Positions 54,057 to 63,836 of a stretch of DNA of 64,000 nucleotides are shown in pieces. Positions within the stretch are counted from its first letter, which is position 1, and each line of letters begins with the position of its first letter. The translations under genes were made by a program, and so were the position numbers. This DNA comes from Orientallactaga sibirica (taxonomy: Eukaryota; Chordata; Mammalia; Rodentia; Dipodidae): assembly GCA_036365145.1 (NCBI GenBank), contig JAEOAD010001365.1:5563501-5627500 (forward strand), read 5' to 3'. Below the pieces are notes generated by a model, which saw only the letters and a list, made by a program, of their open reading frames with translations, was not told where the DNA came from and ran no database searches.

Positions 54057-54413
54057 ACCTATGTCACAGTCAGGTTCACATTGCTGGCAGAAACCACCCG
54101 ACCAAGAGAAGCTTGTGGGAAAAAATGATTTCTTTTGGCTTACAGACTCGAGGGGAAGCTCCATAATGGCAGGAAAAACGATGGCATGAGCAGAGGGTGG
54201 ACATGACCCCCTGGCCAACATAAGGTAGACAAAAGGAACAGGAATGTGTGCCAAGCACTGGCAAGGGGAAACTGGCTACAACACCCATAAGCCCGCCCCC
54301 AATAATATGCTGCCTCCAGGAGGTGTTAATTCCCAAATCTCCATCAGCTGGGAACCCAGCATTCAGAACACCTAAGTTCATGGGGGACACCTGAATCAAA
54401 CCACCACAACCTG
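54057..54413 (-). mobile_element. Solo LTR of the same MaLR family as 1079-2929, reverse orientation
   Basis: Body 54062-54408. On the minus strand it starts TGTGGTGGTTTGATTCAGG and follows the LTR at 1079 block by block. Flanks ACCTA (54057-54061) and ACCTG (54409-54413) are a 5-bp target duplication with one change. No internal region remains, so it arose by LTR-LTR recombination. Confidence 0.9.
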
Positions 54414-54482
54414 CAACTGCATACTCCACACACACACGCCACAAGTACCACATGTACATGGACACCGAAAACTGTCCTACTC

Positions 54483-54735
54483 AAAGATAGACAAGTGGCA
54501 GCTTGGAAGATGGCTCAGTGGTTAAAGGCACTTGCTTGCATAGCTCTCAGCCCAGGTACAATTCCCAAGCCATCTGTGTAAGCCAGACCAAGAAAGTGGT
54601 ACAAGCATGTGGTGTTTGTTTGCAGTGGCAAGAGGCCCTGGTGTACGCTTGTGAGACCACACACACACATACACACACATACACACACGAGTGTGTGCAC
54701 ATGCAAATATCCTTTTGTAAAGATGAACAAGTGTA
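54483..54735 (+). mobile_element. DIP-like SINE with CA-rich tail
   Basis: 'cagcttggaagatggctcag', 'gtttgcagtggcaagaggcc', then (CA)n with ATAC steps at 54658-54690. 'agatagacaagtg' before and 'agatgaacaagtg' after suggest the target duplication. Confidence 0.87.
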
Positions 54736-55079
54736 GATGAAATTCATGTTAAACTTAGTGATTTTATCATGTCAGTGATTTCATTGTACATATATATATA
54801 TATATAAACAGATATGAAATAGAAGTGAAAATATATAAAAACAACAATCAATACACGGAAAGAAAAAAATTCATTTAGTCAATATGAAAAATTTATTTAT
54901 TCTCACAGAATGTCAAAGAAATATGAGTAAAAAATTGTGACGTATCATTTAACACTTATGAGGTTTAAAAAAAAGTTCAAAATATTTCTTGCTCTTTGTT
55001 TGGAATCATGGGGTTAAGGCAAAAATATAGGAATCCAGATTTCTACAAGGTTTTGAGAACACTGGGATTATGTATTAAA
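54736..55079. other. AT-rich spacer with (TA)n
   Basis: (TA)9 near 54790-54807. AT-rich unique sequence; possibly decayed L1. Confidence 0.42.
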
Positions 55080-55345
55080 AGACTTAACATTTCTCATTAC
55101 TTCAGTTCAGCAATCCATGCCCACTGCCTTTGCCATCGCATGTAATCAGAGGTAACCACGAAGATTTATGCACAGGGATATTCGCCCCAGCATTATTCAT
55201 AATGGTGAAAAATTGGAAATAATGTAATGTCCATCCGTCAGGGGTTGGTTAAGTAGACCATTATGCAGTCATTAGAATTTTGAAAACTGCATAACAATAT
55301 TGAAAAATGACTTCTCTATTTCCATAGGAGTCTATTGTTTCTGCT
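55080..55345 (+). mobile_element. Old L1 ORF2 C-terminal fragment
   Basis: 'tgcacagggatattcgcccc', 'agcattattcataatggtga', 'aattggaaataatgtaatgt', 'gggttggttaagtagaccat' follow the ORF2 end of mammalian L1. Frames broken. Confidence 0.8.
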
Positions 55346-55384
55346 AAAATGGAGAAAGAAGTTTGGGGATAGAGTTTACCTATC

Positions 55385-55770
55385 CCATTGCCTGTACTTG
55401 CATGGCTCTGACCAAAATACCTTGACAGAGTAGCTTAAAGGAAGGAGTTAGTTATTTTGGCTCAGGGCTTCTGAGCTTTTAGCCCCTAGTCCTCGGCTCC
55501 CCTCACGCTGGGCGCATGGTGATGCGGCAGCACATGGGAGGTGAGGCTGCTCACTTCACGGAGGACAGGAAGCAGGGACAGAGAGGGTGCCTGTGCTGGG
55601 TCATCTTCCTCCTGTTTTCCTTTTTTATTCTATCCAGTCTATGGGACAGCACTGCCAGTATTCAGGGTGGGTCTTCTCCCCTGGGATGCCCTCACTGACG
55701 GACACACGAGAGGGGTGCTTTTGTCATCTCCCAGGTACTTCTCAACCCAATGGAGTTGACACTCAGCCTT
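55385..55770 (-). mobile_element. LTR-like repeat, reverse orientation
   Basis: 'catggctctgaccaaaatac', 'ttattttggctcagggcttc', 'cttccctcctgttttcctt'-type C/T-rich stretch, 'ttcagggtgggtcttctccc', 'gacactcagccttaatcatc'. Matches a rodent LTR layout. Confidence 0.62.
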
Positions 55771-56069
55771 AATCATCATGGGTGAAAGTGTTCTTGGCAC
55801 CTTTGAATGTTCTAGGTTTTGTGAAGGTCAAGTTGGGGGCACCTCTGCAGGGTATGCATTTGAGACCTACTCAATCAAGGCCTAAGGTCTGAACTCTGTA
55901 GGTGGCACATTCAGAAGGCAGTTGGCATATGACCTTGCCTATTGGCTGGGATAGTCTTTCCTTGGCATTCAGATGTAAACTTAGCCCTGTGGCTTGCCAA
56001 GTTTTGGGACAAAGAGAGTCTTAGAATAGTCTGGGTGCATAAAATAGTCTAATTCAGTAATTGAAACAG
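55771..56069. other. Spacer
   Basis: Unique-looking. Nothing recognised. Confidence 0.4.
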
Positions 56070-56168
56070 TCATTTTTTTCCCCCAAGTTAGGGTTTCACT
56101 CACGGCGATCCTCCTACCTCAGCCTGGGAAGTGCTGGGATTAAAGGTGTGTGCCACCAAGCCCTGCCT
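56070..56168 (-). mobile_element. B1-like SINE, internally deleted
   Basis: 'aagttagggtttcactcacg' jumps straight to 'gcgatcctcctacctcagcc', missing the middle block, then 'gtgctgggattaaaggtgtg'. Confidence 0.85.
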
Positions 56169-56204
56169 GAAAAAAGTCATTTTAAAGTAATCATTAATGT
56201 ACTA

Positions 56205-56575
56205 CTTGACTTCACTGTGTCCAAATATTGACAGAAACAGCTTAATTGGGGAAAGATTTACTTTGGCTCACAGTGCAGGCAGCACAGTTCATCATGGCAG
56301 GAAAGACGAGCCGCTGAAATGCTGATTCTTGGGCAAGGCATGTGCGTCTGTGGCTGTCGTTTCTCCCCATCTCAGTGGATGGGGAAGCTGAGAGGGTTCC
56401 GCTGGAATCGAGGCTGGGATATGATCCTCAGGTCCCACCTGTAGACCCACTTCCTCCAGCTAGAAGTCACCTCCTGAAGCTGCCACAGCCTCTCAAAACA
56501 GCGCCACCAGCTGGGGTCTAGGTGTTCAAACACATAAGCCTGCAAGGGGACATTTCACACCCAAACTATGAACAA
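56205..56575 (-). mobile_element. LTR-like repeat, reverse orientation
   Basis: 'gggaaagatttactttggct', 'ttcatcatggcaggaaagac', 'cacttcctccagctagaagt', 'tgttcaaacacataagcctg'. Same order as 7905-8215. Confidence 0.65.
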
Positions 56576-57284
56576 TGAGTTTCCATCTAGCTCCTGGCCT
56601 CTTCGGCAAAGCTGGCTTCCTGCTCCCCTCCCTCCCCATGCTTCTGGGACCTGCGCAGTCTGACCAGGAGAGAGGAAGACCTGGGGGGGCTCAGTGAAGC
56701 TTCCCTTCTGAAACACAGTGCTGGCTGCCATGGGCGCTTGAGAATTTCCCGTGAGGCACATTTGCACGAAGGAGGTGATGCCCTTTATTCTGGCTGGCCC
56801 CAAGCCCTAGGGATCCATCCTTATGGAGCTGCTGTGGGAGTGGCTATACTCCAGAGGCTGGCGTTACTTCCTGCTGACCCTCAGGGAGCAGGGCTAGCTC
56901 AATGCCAACTCTCCCTGTTTCCAATGCCAGGACAGCCCCCTGGGGCTTACCCATGGGCAAGGAGATGCCTGAGCCAGTGCAATCCTGTCTGTGGGCTACA
57001 GTCAGCCACCTCTCCAAGCAGCCTTGTTTAAGCATCCCTCACCTTGGCTTAAGGCGGTCGGGGGAGGGGAGTTTGTCATAGCCAAGTTTTTCCAAGGAAC
57101 TCGGCCTCACAGAACCACCACCATCTCTTCATCTCTTAACCTTTATTCTAGCCCTCAGTGAAGCTGCAAGGGATCCAGGAGTCATGTAAGCAATAAGAAG
57201 ACGCTGCACCTGAAATTTTTGCGTGATAGGAAATACAACACTGTCTTTATGTCTTATGCAATTCAACAAAAGGAAAGAACTGCT
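56576..57284. other. Spacer, no gene
   Basis: GC-balanced, short frames on both strands. Nothing recognised. Confidence 0.42.
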
Positions 57285-57450
57285 TTGTTTTCTTATATCG
57301 CTTGAGACAGTGGAGATTGAACCTAGAGTCAGCCATGTGCTAGACAAGGGCTCTACCCCACCCCTCCCTAGGGACCTCAGAAATCAGTGTACAACAGAGC
57401 CACGCCCTCAGCATCAGTAGGCCTTCTACCACTGAGCTAAACCCCAACCT
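57285..57450 (-). mobile_element. ID-like element(s), reverse orientation, duplicated head
   Basis: 'ggagattgaacctagagtca', 'gtgctagacaagggctctac' and, 70 bp on, 'ggccttctaccactgagcta', 'aaccccaacc'. The second piece repeats the head of the first with 'gccacgccctcagc' between, a pattern like an aborted start of an ID tandem array. Confidence 0.65.
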
Positions 57451-57454
57451 TTTT

Positions 57455-57525
57455 TAGTTTCATTTTGAGGTCAGATCTCACTAAGTTTCTAGATTTGGTC
57501 TTGAACACTCTACTCTGTAACCTTA
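57455..57525 (-). mobile_element. B1-like fragment
   Basis: 'tcattttgaggtcagatctc' and 'gtcttgaacactctactctg' look like a reversed B1 piece. Weak. Confidence 0.4.
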
Positions 57526-57534
57526 CCACGCTTT

Positions 57535-57714
57535 GTTTTTTAAATATTTACTTATGAGAGAGAGGTGATAGAGAGAGACTGGGCACGCCAGGCCTCTAGT
57601 CACTGCAAACAAACTCAAGATGCATGTGCCACCTTGTGCACCCATACTGAGGAACCGAACCTGAGTCCTTAGGCTTCACAGGCAAGTGCCTTAATTGCTA
57701 AGCCATCCAGTCCC
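57535..57714 (-). mobile_element. DIP-like SINE
   Basis: Reverse DIP with 'gactgggcacgccaggcctc', 'caagatgcatgtgccacctt', 'ttgctaagccatccagtccc'. An internal block before the B box is deleted. Confidence 0.87.
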
Positions 57715-57746
57715 TCATCAGGCTTTTTAAAAATATATATATATTG

Positions 57747-57950
57747 TGGCTAGAGAGATGGCTTTGAGGTTAAGGCGCATGCCTGCGAAGCCTAAGGACC
57801 CAGGTTCGATTTTCCAGGTCCCATGTAAGCCAGATGCACATGGTGGCGCATGTGTCTGGAGTTCATTTGCAATGGCTAGAGGCCTTAGTGTGCCCATTTT
57901 CTCTTTTTTTCTCTCTCTCTCTCTAATAAATAAAAGTAAATCTTTAAAAG
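57747..57950 (+). mobile_element. DIP-like SINE
   Basis: 'gtggctagagagatggcttt', 'cctaaggacccaggttcgat', (CT)n near 57911-57923 and an AATAAATAAAAGTAAA tail. Confidence 0.9.
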
Positions 57951-57954
57951 TTTT

Positions 57955-58138
57955 TTAAATTTATTTATGGGGAGGGGTAGGAGAGAGAATGGGCACAGCA
58001 GGGTCTCTTGCTGCTGCAAATGAACTCTCATGGACCACTCTGTGCATCTGGCTTTACATGGGTAGTGGAGAATCGAACCCCAGGCCATCAGATTTGCAAG
58101 CAAGCACCTTTCACCACTTAGCCATCTCCCCAGCCCCC
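57955..58138 (-). mobile_element. DIP-like SINE
   Basis: Reverse DIP directly behind the previous forward one, so the pair forms an inverted repeat with almost no loop. Ends 'cttagccatctccccagccc'. Confidence 0.9.
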
Positions 58139-58139
58139 C

Positions 58140-58225
58140 ACCAGGCTTTGAACTTGTGACTCTCTTGCCTCAGCCTCCAGGGAAACTGGAGTAGCATGTT
58201 TATGCCACTAAGTCTGATGGAAAAA
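58140..58225 (-). mobile_element. B1-like fragment
   Basis: 'caggctttgaacttgtgact', 'cttgcctcagcctccaggga', 'agcatgtttatgccactaag'. Confidence 0.6.
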
Positions 58226-58229
58226 AATA

Positions 58230-58902
58230 ATTTTAAAAATTGATTTATTTTGTTGATTTATTATTTGAGAGAGAGAAACAGTCACCGAAAGAGTGACTAT
58301 GGGTGTGCCAGGGCCTTCTACCTACCGCTGCAAAAAGAAAAACAAACAAACAAAAAACCACTCCAAAAGTATGCGCCACTTTGTGCACATGGCTTTACGT
58401 GGGTACTGGGGAACTGAACCTGGGCCACCAGGCTTTGCAAGTGTAAGGTTTGGGAGTGACCAGGACCATGCAAAACACTCTGAGGCAAGGATGAAAGCTT
58501 TTATTCAGGGGAAGTGTGAGCTGCCAGGGCTGGCTCACAAGAGAGGAGCACAGCCCGCCTGAGTTCCTCAGGTAGTGGCTTTATATGGTTTTGGGGGAAA
58601 GGAGAGGAAAAGAACTGCTTGAATAAGAAAGGGTCCTTTATAGGAGATCTGAGATAGCCAGGGGGTGACATCAGAACAGTGACCAGATGATTTACAAAAT
58701 AAGGGGACAGGAAATCATTACCTGGGGGCATTGCAAGCAAGGAGGGGATAATGGCTGGGTGGTTTCTTGTGGAATGTGGATAATCCACTTCCTTATGTCT
58801 CTGTCGCCATCGCGCTGTCCTTGGTGACTCCATATCGTGACCTGTCACACCTAGCAGCAAGCAAGTGCCTTGAACCACTGAGTCATCTCTTCACCCGAGA
58901 CT
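58230..58902 (-). mobile_element. DIP-like SINE split by a solo LTR
   Basis: The reverse DIP runs 58230-58441, breaks inside 'ggctttgcaag', and resumes at 58857 with 'gcaagcaagtgccttgaacc' to 58902. The two halves join perfectly to the family consensus when the LTR and one copy of GCAAG are removed. Confidence 0.92.
58442..58856 (-). mobile_element. Solo endogenous-retrovirus LTR (415 bp) inside a DIP SINE
   Basis: On the + strand it starts TGTAAGG and ends CTAGCA, so both strands have TG...CA ends. GCAAG at 58437-58441 and 58857-58861 is a 5-bp target duplication. On the minus strand, TATA-like words lie at 58636-58642 and 58579-58585 and a polyadenylation signal AATAAA at 58500-58505, in the right order for a U3-R-U5 LTR. 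No internal retroviral genes remain. It does not resemble the MaLR LTRs of this window; ERV class is uncertain. Confidence 0.9.
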
Positions 58903-58904
58903 CA

Positions 58905-59439
58905 TCTTTAACAACCTGGATCAAGTTTTGGGGTTTATTTCTTTCATCTCTATAGTTCTACTTGCTTCAGACTTGAACCACCTGCTTGTTCCCTCTTGCC
59001 CCTCCATCTCGCTCCTCCAGCCTCACAAGTGCCTGTTGGAAGCGCTGGCCTCAGCTGTGGTGTTTAGTGGACTGACTTATGTCAGGGTGCAAGCCACCAA
59101 GGGCAGACGTGGCTTCAGGTGGTGCCAAGGGCCACATGGGTTCGGGGAAGGCTGATATCCACGAACAGGCTAGAGAAACGATTGAGCCTTCTGAGCCATC
59201 TAGAAATTTCAAAGGATCAAAGACCCACCAGGATAGAGCCCACTTACAGGGTTAATCACGAGGCGTGGGTTCTGGGAGATTAACCAGACAAATGAAGTGT
59301 GGTGGTCAGAAAGAGTGACTATGGCTCCTCTGAGAGGCACATCATGCGTGTCAAGATTAATGTCTCCTGACCACTGAGTCTATTCAGAGCCTTCTTGTGT
59401 CATATTTCTCTTCCCTCATCCATCTCAACTGCCCACCTT
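58905..59439. other. Spacer, no gene
   Basis: Unique-looking. A 75-codon frame at 58928-59155 has no features. Confidence 0.42.
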
Positions 59440-59660
59440 AGTGCCGAGAAAAGCCAGGAGCTAGCTGGTTGCACGAAATTAGGAAACCTCTGAGAAACCC
59501 CTCGGGCCCTTCAGACGCTGGCCGTGACTTTGAGCAAGTGCATAAAATTAAATAACTAGCTTGGCTGGTTAATTGACAAGAACTATATAAAAAAAAATCT
59601 TAGTGTTTGCTTTCTCCACCTCCTCGGTATGGAACTGAGTTAAAAATTATGCATCCATTG
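59440..59660. promoter_or_regulatory. Candidate conserved noncoding element
   Basis: Repeat-free, with 'cataaaattaaataactagc' and 'ggctggttaattgacaag' (homeodomain and TAATTGA words) in 45 bp. Sits between SINE-rich stretches. Inferred. Confidence 0.38.
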
Positions 59661-60061
59661 GGATGTGTGTTTGCATATAGAGGATAGACTGTCACCCTCC
59701 CCTCAAGGACAGACAGGAAATGCCTAGCCGCTAGGGGATGGGTGTTGATCCCATCTGCCTGTGGACACAGAAGGGGAGATTCTGGAATTCTCTATCAGAT
59801 GCCTTGAAGACCACAGTCTGGCTGGAAGGAAGCTAAGGGCTTAGCTTCTTCGGTGGCCAGGGATTCTCAGCCGATGCACTGTTCATACTCGCATCTTGAG
59901 ATGGTTCAACTTCCCTGACAACGTGACTGGATTTCAAATGGCCATAGAAAGACGCCCGTGATGGGTCTATGGGAGTATTTCCAGAGAGGTTTCACTGAAG
60001 ACCGAGGATCCGTTCCACGGGCTGAATAGAAAGGAAAAGCAAGCCGAGCACCAGTAGACAA
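59661..60061. other. Spacer, no gene
   Basis: Unique-looking; nothing recognised. Confidence 0.4.
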
Positions 60062-60240
60062 CACTGTGCACCCTGACTGGGATTACAAGGTGACCAGCCA
60101 CTCACTTCCTGTTCCTGCCCCATCTGCACTCGGTCATGACAGACTGCAATCTCAAACTGTGGGCCGAAAGAAACCTATCATTTCTTAAGTTTCTACTGTC
60201 AGGTATATTGTCACAGCAATGAGAAAGCAGCCAGTAGAGA
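60062..60240 (+). mobile_element. LTR-like 3' end, forward orientation
   Basis: 'catgacagactgcaatctca', 'aactgtgggccgaaagaaac', 'gtatattgtcacagcaatga' follow the U5 end of rodent LTRs. 5' part missing. Confidence 0.5.
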
Positions 60241-60372
60241 TCCCGTGTGTATTCAGAGTGGCTTAGGTGAGGGGTTAGGAAAAAGGTCGATGAAGGCGAG
60301 GATGAGGCTTTTGTGAGCCCACCTTGGTATGAGCATAGCAAAGCTGACCTGCAGAAAGTACAGTGAGCTGCT

Positions 60373-60501
60373 GGACATGGAGGCTCACACCTGTCACCAC
60401 AGAACTTGGGAGACTGAGACAGGAGGATTACCAGCCAGGCTGAGCCATATAGTGCGTTCCAAACCAGCCTGAGCTACAGTGTTTGTGAAAAAAAAAAAAA
60501 A
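60373..60501 (+). mobile_element. B1-like SINE feeding the GGAA tract
   Basis: 'ctggacatggaggctcacac', 'gagactgagacaggaggatt', 'ccaaaccagcctgagctaca', A16-18 tail, then the purine tract begins. Confidence 0.85.
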
Positions 60502-61020
60502 AAATGGAAGGGAAGAAAGGAGGAAGGGTGAGAAGGGAGGAAGAGAAGAAGGCAGCGAGAGAAGAAGGATGGAGGAAGGGAGGAAAATAAGGAGGGAGGA
60601 AGGAAAGGAGGGAGGGAGGGAGGAGGAAGGAAGGAAGGAGGAGGAGGGGGAGGGAAGAAGGAAGGAAGGAGGGGAGGGGAGGGAGGGAGGAGGAAGGAAG
60701 GAAGGAAGGAAGGAAGGAAGGAAGGAAGGAAGGAAGGAAGGAGGAAGGAAGGAAGGAAGGAGGGAGAGGAAGGAGGGAAGGAAGGAAGGAAGGAAGGAAG
60801 GGAAAAAGGAAGGAAGGAAGGAAGGAAGGAAGGAAGGAAGGAAGGAAGGAAGGAAGGGAAAAAGGAGGGAAGGAAGGAGGGGAGGAAGGGAAGGAAGGAG
60901 GAAGGAAGGAAGGAAGGAAGGAAGGAAAAAAGGAGGGAGGGAGGGAGGGAGGGAGGGAGGAGGGAGGGAGGAAGGAAGGAAGGAAGGAAGGAAGGAAGGA
61001 AGGAAGGAAGGAAGGAAGGA
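60502..61020 (+). repeat. 519-bp (GGAA)n / (GGGA)n polypurine tract
   Basis: Essentially only G and A on the + strand apart from a few C/T near the start. Long perfect (GGAA)n runs alternate with (GGGA)n blocks (for example 60928-60970). Frames of 196-253 codons across it are pure repeat artefacts. Confidence 0.98.
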
Positions 61021-61987
61021 ATCCCAGAGAGGGTTTGGAAAATACTTAGTACACAGATGGTGTGGATAGCCACAGGTGAACCAGCTGAGCAAGGTTCTGA
61101 GACATTTTACAAAGGGTGTGAAGTTTTTCTTGGAAACATTTTTTCTATTTGCCACAGACAGAAAGTGCAGCTTACAGACTAAAGAAACATTCCACCCAAG
61201 CCAGCTTGACGAGCCAGTAAGTCTGTTGGAGTTACTTACAGAAGCACCGGCTGGTCCTCAGGCAACTACATCACCACTGGAGTTCCGCGGAAAAACCTCT
61301 TCCCTGGCACTTTCATATTTCATATAAAACCTCTGGGAGGGGCCTCAAGAGTCTTGTAAGTTTCCAGTTAGTTCCATAAACCTACAGAGCCTCCTTTCTT
61401 CTTCTTTCAACCCAAAGAAAGCAGTTACACAGGTAACAGGAAGAACTTCTCCGGCCTTTAGCATCCAGCCTGGGGAATTAACGGGGAACAGAGGACTGAG
61501 GTCGGGAAACCCTTTTCCACTATGAAGGATATCCGTGCAACATACAACTGTTGAGGCTCTTGAGCTGGAAGGGAAGTCCAGATCCCGAGGTCTGGGATGA
61601 GGGTCACGCCCTGCCTTGCACTCCTGGAAAGTGGAGATGAGCTCCCCATGTAGGAAGGGGTCAGTGTAGAAGATGTGAAGTGGGGTCCGTGGGGGTGGGC
61701 AACCACACTGAGATCTGGTGAAAATGAGAGTGTACACACACACACATGCACGCACACATGCATGCACGCACACACAATCCCTGTGGGAAGAGAACATGCT
61801 TGCTCCTAGCTCCACCAGGAAAACTGCTTGCTCAGGTCTTCCCAGGGGACTTAGTAGGAATCCATGAGGGTTCTGCGGTAACCCAGGCTCCTTCCTGATG
61901 TAGGATCTGTTTGGCCTCCACTTCTTTCCATTTATTCAAGCTTTTAGGGGACGGAGAACATCTCATTAATCTCTCAGAAGTTACCGG
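61021..61987. other. Spacer, no gene supported
   Basis: A 156-codon minus-strand frame (61345-61815) ends in a CA microsatellite (61733-61773) read as C/V/H-rich. It has no domain. Other frames are short. Confidence 0.42.
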
Positions 61988-62130
61988 ATTTGGGGCTGGA
62001 AAGATGGCTTAGCAGTTAAGGCGTTTGCCTGCAAAGCCAAAGGATCCTGGTTTTATTCCCCAGTACCCACATAAGCCAGATGCACAAGGGGGGCATGCAT
62101 CTGGAGTTCATTTACAGTGGCTGGCACACC

Positions 62131-62172
<42 letters not shown>

Positions 62173-62216
62173 CTTTCTGCCTCTTAAATAAAATATTTTT
62201 AAAAAGAAGTTATGGG
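61988..62216 (+). mobile_element. DIP-like SINE with imperfect target duplication
   Basis: Head GGGGCTGGAAAGATGGCTTAG at 61992, (CT)n at 62132-62170, tail to 62207. AGAAGTTACCGGATTT before and AGAAGTTATGGGATTT after are a 16-bp duplication with two changes. Confidence 0.92.
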
Positions 62217-62453
62217 ATTTCATCCTTTTTAAAAAATATTTTAATTTTATTTATTTATTTGACAGAGAGAAAGAGAGAGATAAAGAGAGAAGGATATGGA
62301 CACACTCAGCTGCTGCAAATGAACTCCAGATGCATGCACGACTTTGTGCTCTGGCTTACATGGGTCCTGGGGATTGGATCCTGGGTACTTTGGCTTTGCC
62401 AGCAAGTGCCTTAACTGCTAAGCCATCCCTCCAGGCCAAATTTCATCCTTTTT
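62217..62453 (-). mobile_element. DIP-like SINE inserted at the flank of the previous one
   Basis: ATTTCATCCTTTTT at 62217-62230 and 62440-62453 is an exact 14-bp target duplication. Reverse DIP between them ends 'gctaagccatccctccaggc'. The pair is head-out inverted. Confidence 0.94.
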
Positions 62454-62614
62454 GATGGCTTCAGAGATGCCACTATGCATATGGACCACGTTTTCTCTCT
62501 AGCCATTCACCTATCCACGGGGACCTAGGTGAATTCCATGTGACAGTTAATTTCCATTAACTTGATTAGATCAGGAATCAGGTAAGAGAGTCGTCTCTTG
62601 AGTAAGTAAGTCTA

Positions 62615-63150
62615 TGTGTTGGTTTGAATGTAAATGGCTCCATAGCCTCAGGTGTTCTTGATCAAATTCCTTTAAATATTTATTTTTATTTATTTGAGAA
62701 AGAAAGAAAGAGGGAGAGAGAATGGGTGCACCAGGGCCTCCAACTGCTGCAAACAAACTCCAGACGCATGTGCCACTTTGTGCGTCTGGCTTACATGAGT
62801 CCTGGGGAATTGAACCTTGGTCCTTTAGCTTTGCAAGCAAGTGCCTTAACTGCCAAGCCATCTCTCCAGCCCTTAATCAAGTTTCTCAGTTGCAGGGTGG
62901 AGCACTTGAGAGGTGAGTCCTCCACCATGAGGTGGAGACCAGCCCCTTGTGTTCAGAGTCAGCTGGTGCTTGCTGGTGCTAGTGCTGGCTGCTGGCTGCT
63001 GGCTGCTGTGGATGTGTGATGAAGTGAGCCAGCCCCTTCTGCCACACTGAAGCTTCCCCAGGCAGATGTAAGCCTGAAATAAACCCTTGCCTCCCCTAAG
63101 CTGCTTCTGGTCAGGAGTTTGTGACTAGGACAGTGTGTGAGGGAATTTCC
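62615..63150 (+). mobile_element. MaLR-like LTR, forward, split by a DIP SINE
   Basis: Starts 'tgtgttggtttgaatgtaaa' near 62614, is cut at about 62664, resumes at about 62874, and carries a polyadenylation region 'gtaagcctgaaataaaccct' near 63070 and end 'ggtcaggagtttgtgactag'. A (CTGGCTG)n stutter lies near 62975-63007. Confidence 0.75.
62665..62873 (-). mobile_element. DIP-like SINE inside an LTR
   Basis: Reverse DIP with near-consensus body ('cagggcctccaactgctgca', 'tggggaattgaaccttggtc', 'gccaagccatctctccagcc'). Flanking 'gatcaa' and 'aatcaa' suggest the target duplication. Confidence 0.9.
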
Positions 63151-63704
63151 AGGAAGGATTGACTGAGATAAGACGTACCTTCTCCCAAAGTGGGCAGGCA
63201 GCCTTTCCAGGGGCAGCCTGCATGTAGTGAAGTTCTAAGAAAAAGCTCTCCTTTTCCCCTTAACCACCTTCACCCCTCAGAGGGGAGTTTATCTGCCCTG
63301 TTGCTGTCATCCTTTCAGGACATCAGAGCCCAGCTTCTTCAGTCTTCTGGCATGGACCGAAGACCAGCGACTCTTCAGGAATCTCCCGTCCTTCAGCAGA
63401 TTGGAACTGCAGAGGTCTCTAAACTCATGGACTGAGTAGCTACCAGCTCCTTAAACTCTCCAGCCTGCAGATGGCCACATGGTGCCCAGCCTGTAGCATG
63501 TAACCCAGTCTAATAAATAATATATAATCCTTCATTTGGTTCTGTTCCTCCAGAGAACCCCAACAGTACCTTCTACACCTTGGCTTTGTGAATGTCGCTG
63601 TAGTAAGCATAGGAGGGCCAAATGCTCTTTGGCATTCTGGCCTCATCCCTTTGGACATATCAACAGTAGTGAGATTGCTGGAGCCCATAGAATTCTTTCA
63701 GAAG
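63151..63704. other. Spacer, no gene
   Basis: Short frames only. Unique-looking. Confidence 0.42.
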
Positions 63705-63800
63705 TCTCAGCCAGGCATCGTGATGTACATGTATCATCCCAGCACTCAGAAGGCTCTGAAGGCAGGAGCATCCTGAGCTCAAGGCTACCCTGGGCTTCAA

Positions 63801-63836
<36 letters not shown>
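63705..63836 (+). mobile_element. B1-like SINE with (AAT)n tail expansion
   Basis: 'gccaggcatcgtgatgtaca', 'gcactcagaaggctctgaag', 'ctcaaggctaccctgggctt', then about 12 perfect AAT units at 63801-63835. Confidence 0.9.

Noticed and set aside
60394..61155. 253-, 199- and 196-codon frames over the GGAA tract
   Set aside because: Translation is only tandem low-complexity residues from a polypurine tract; both strands are open for the same reason.
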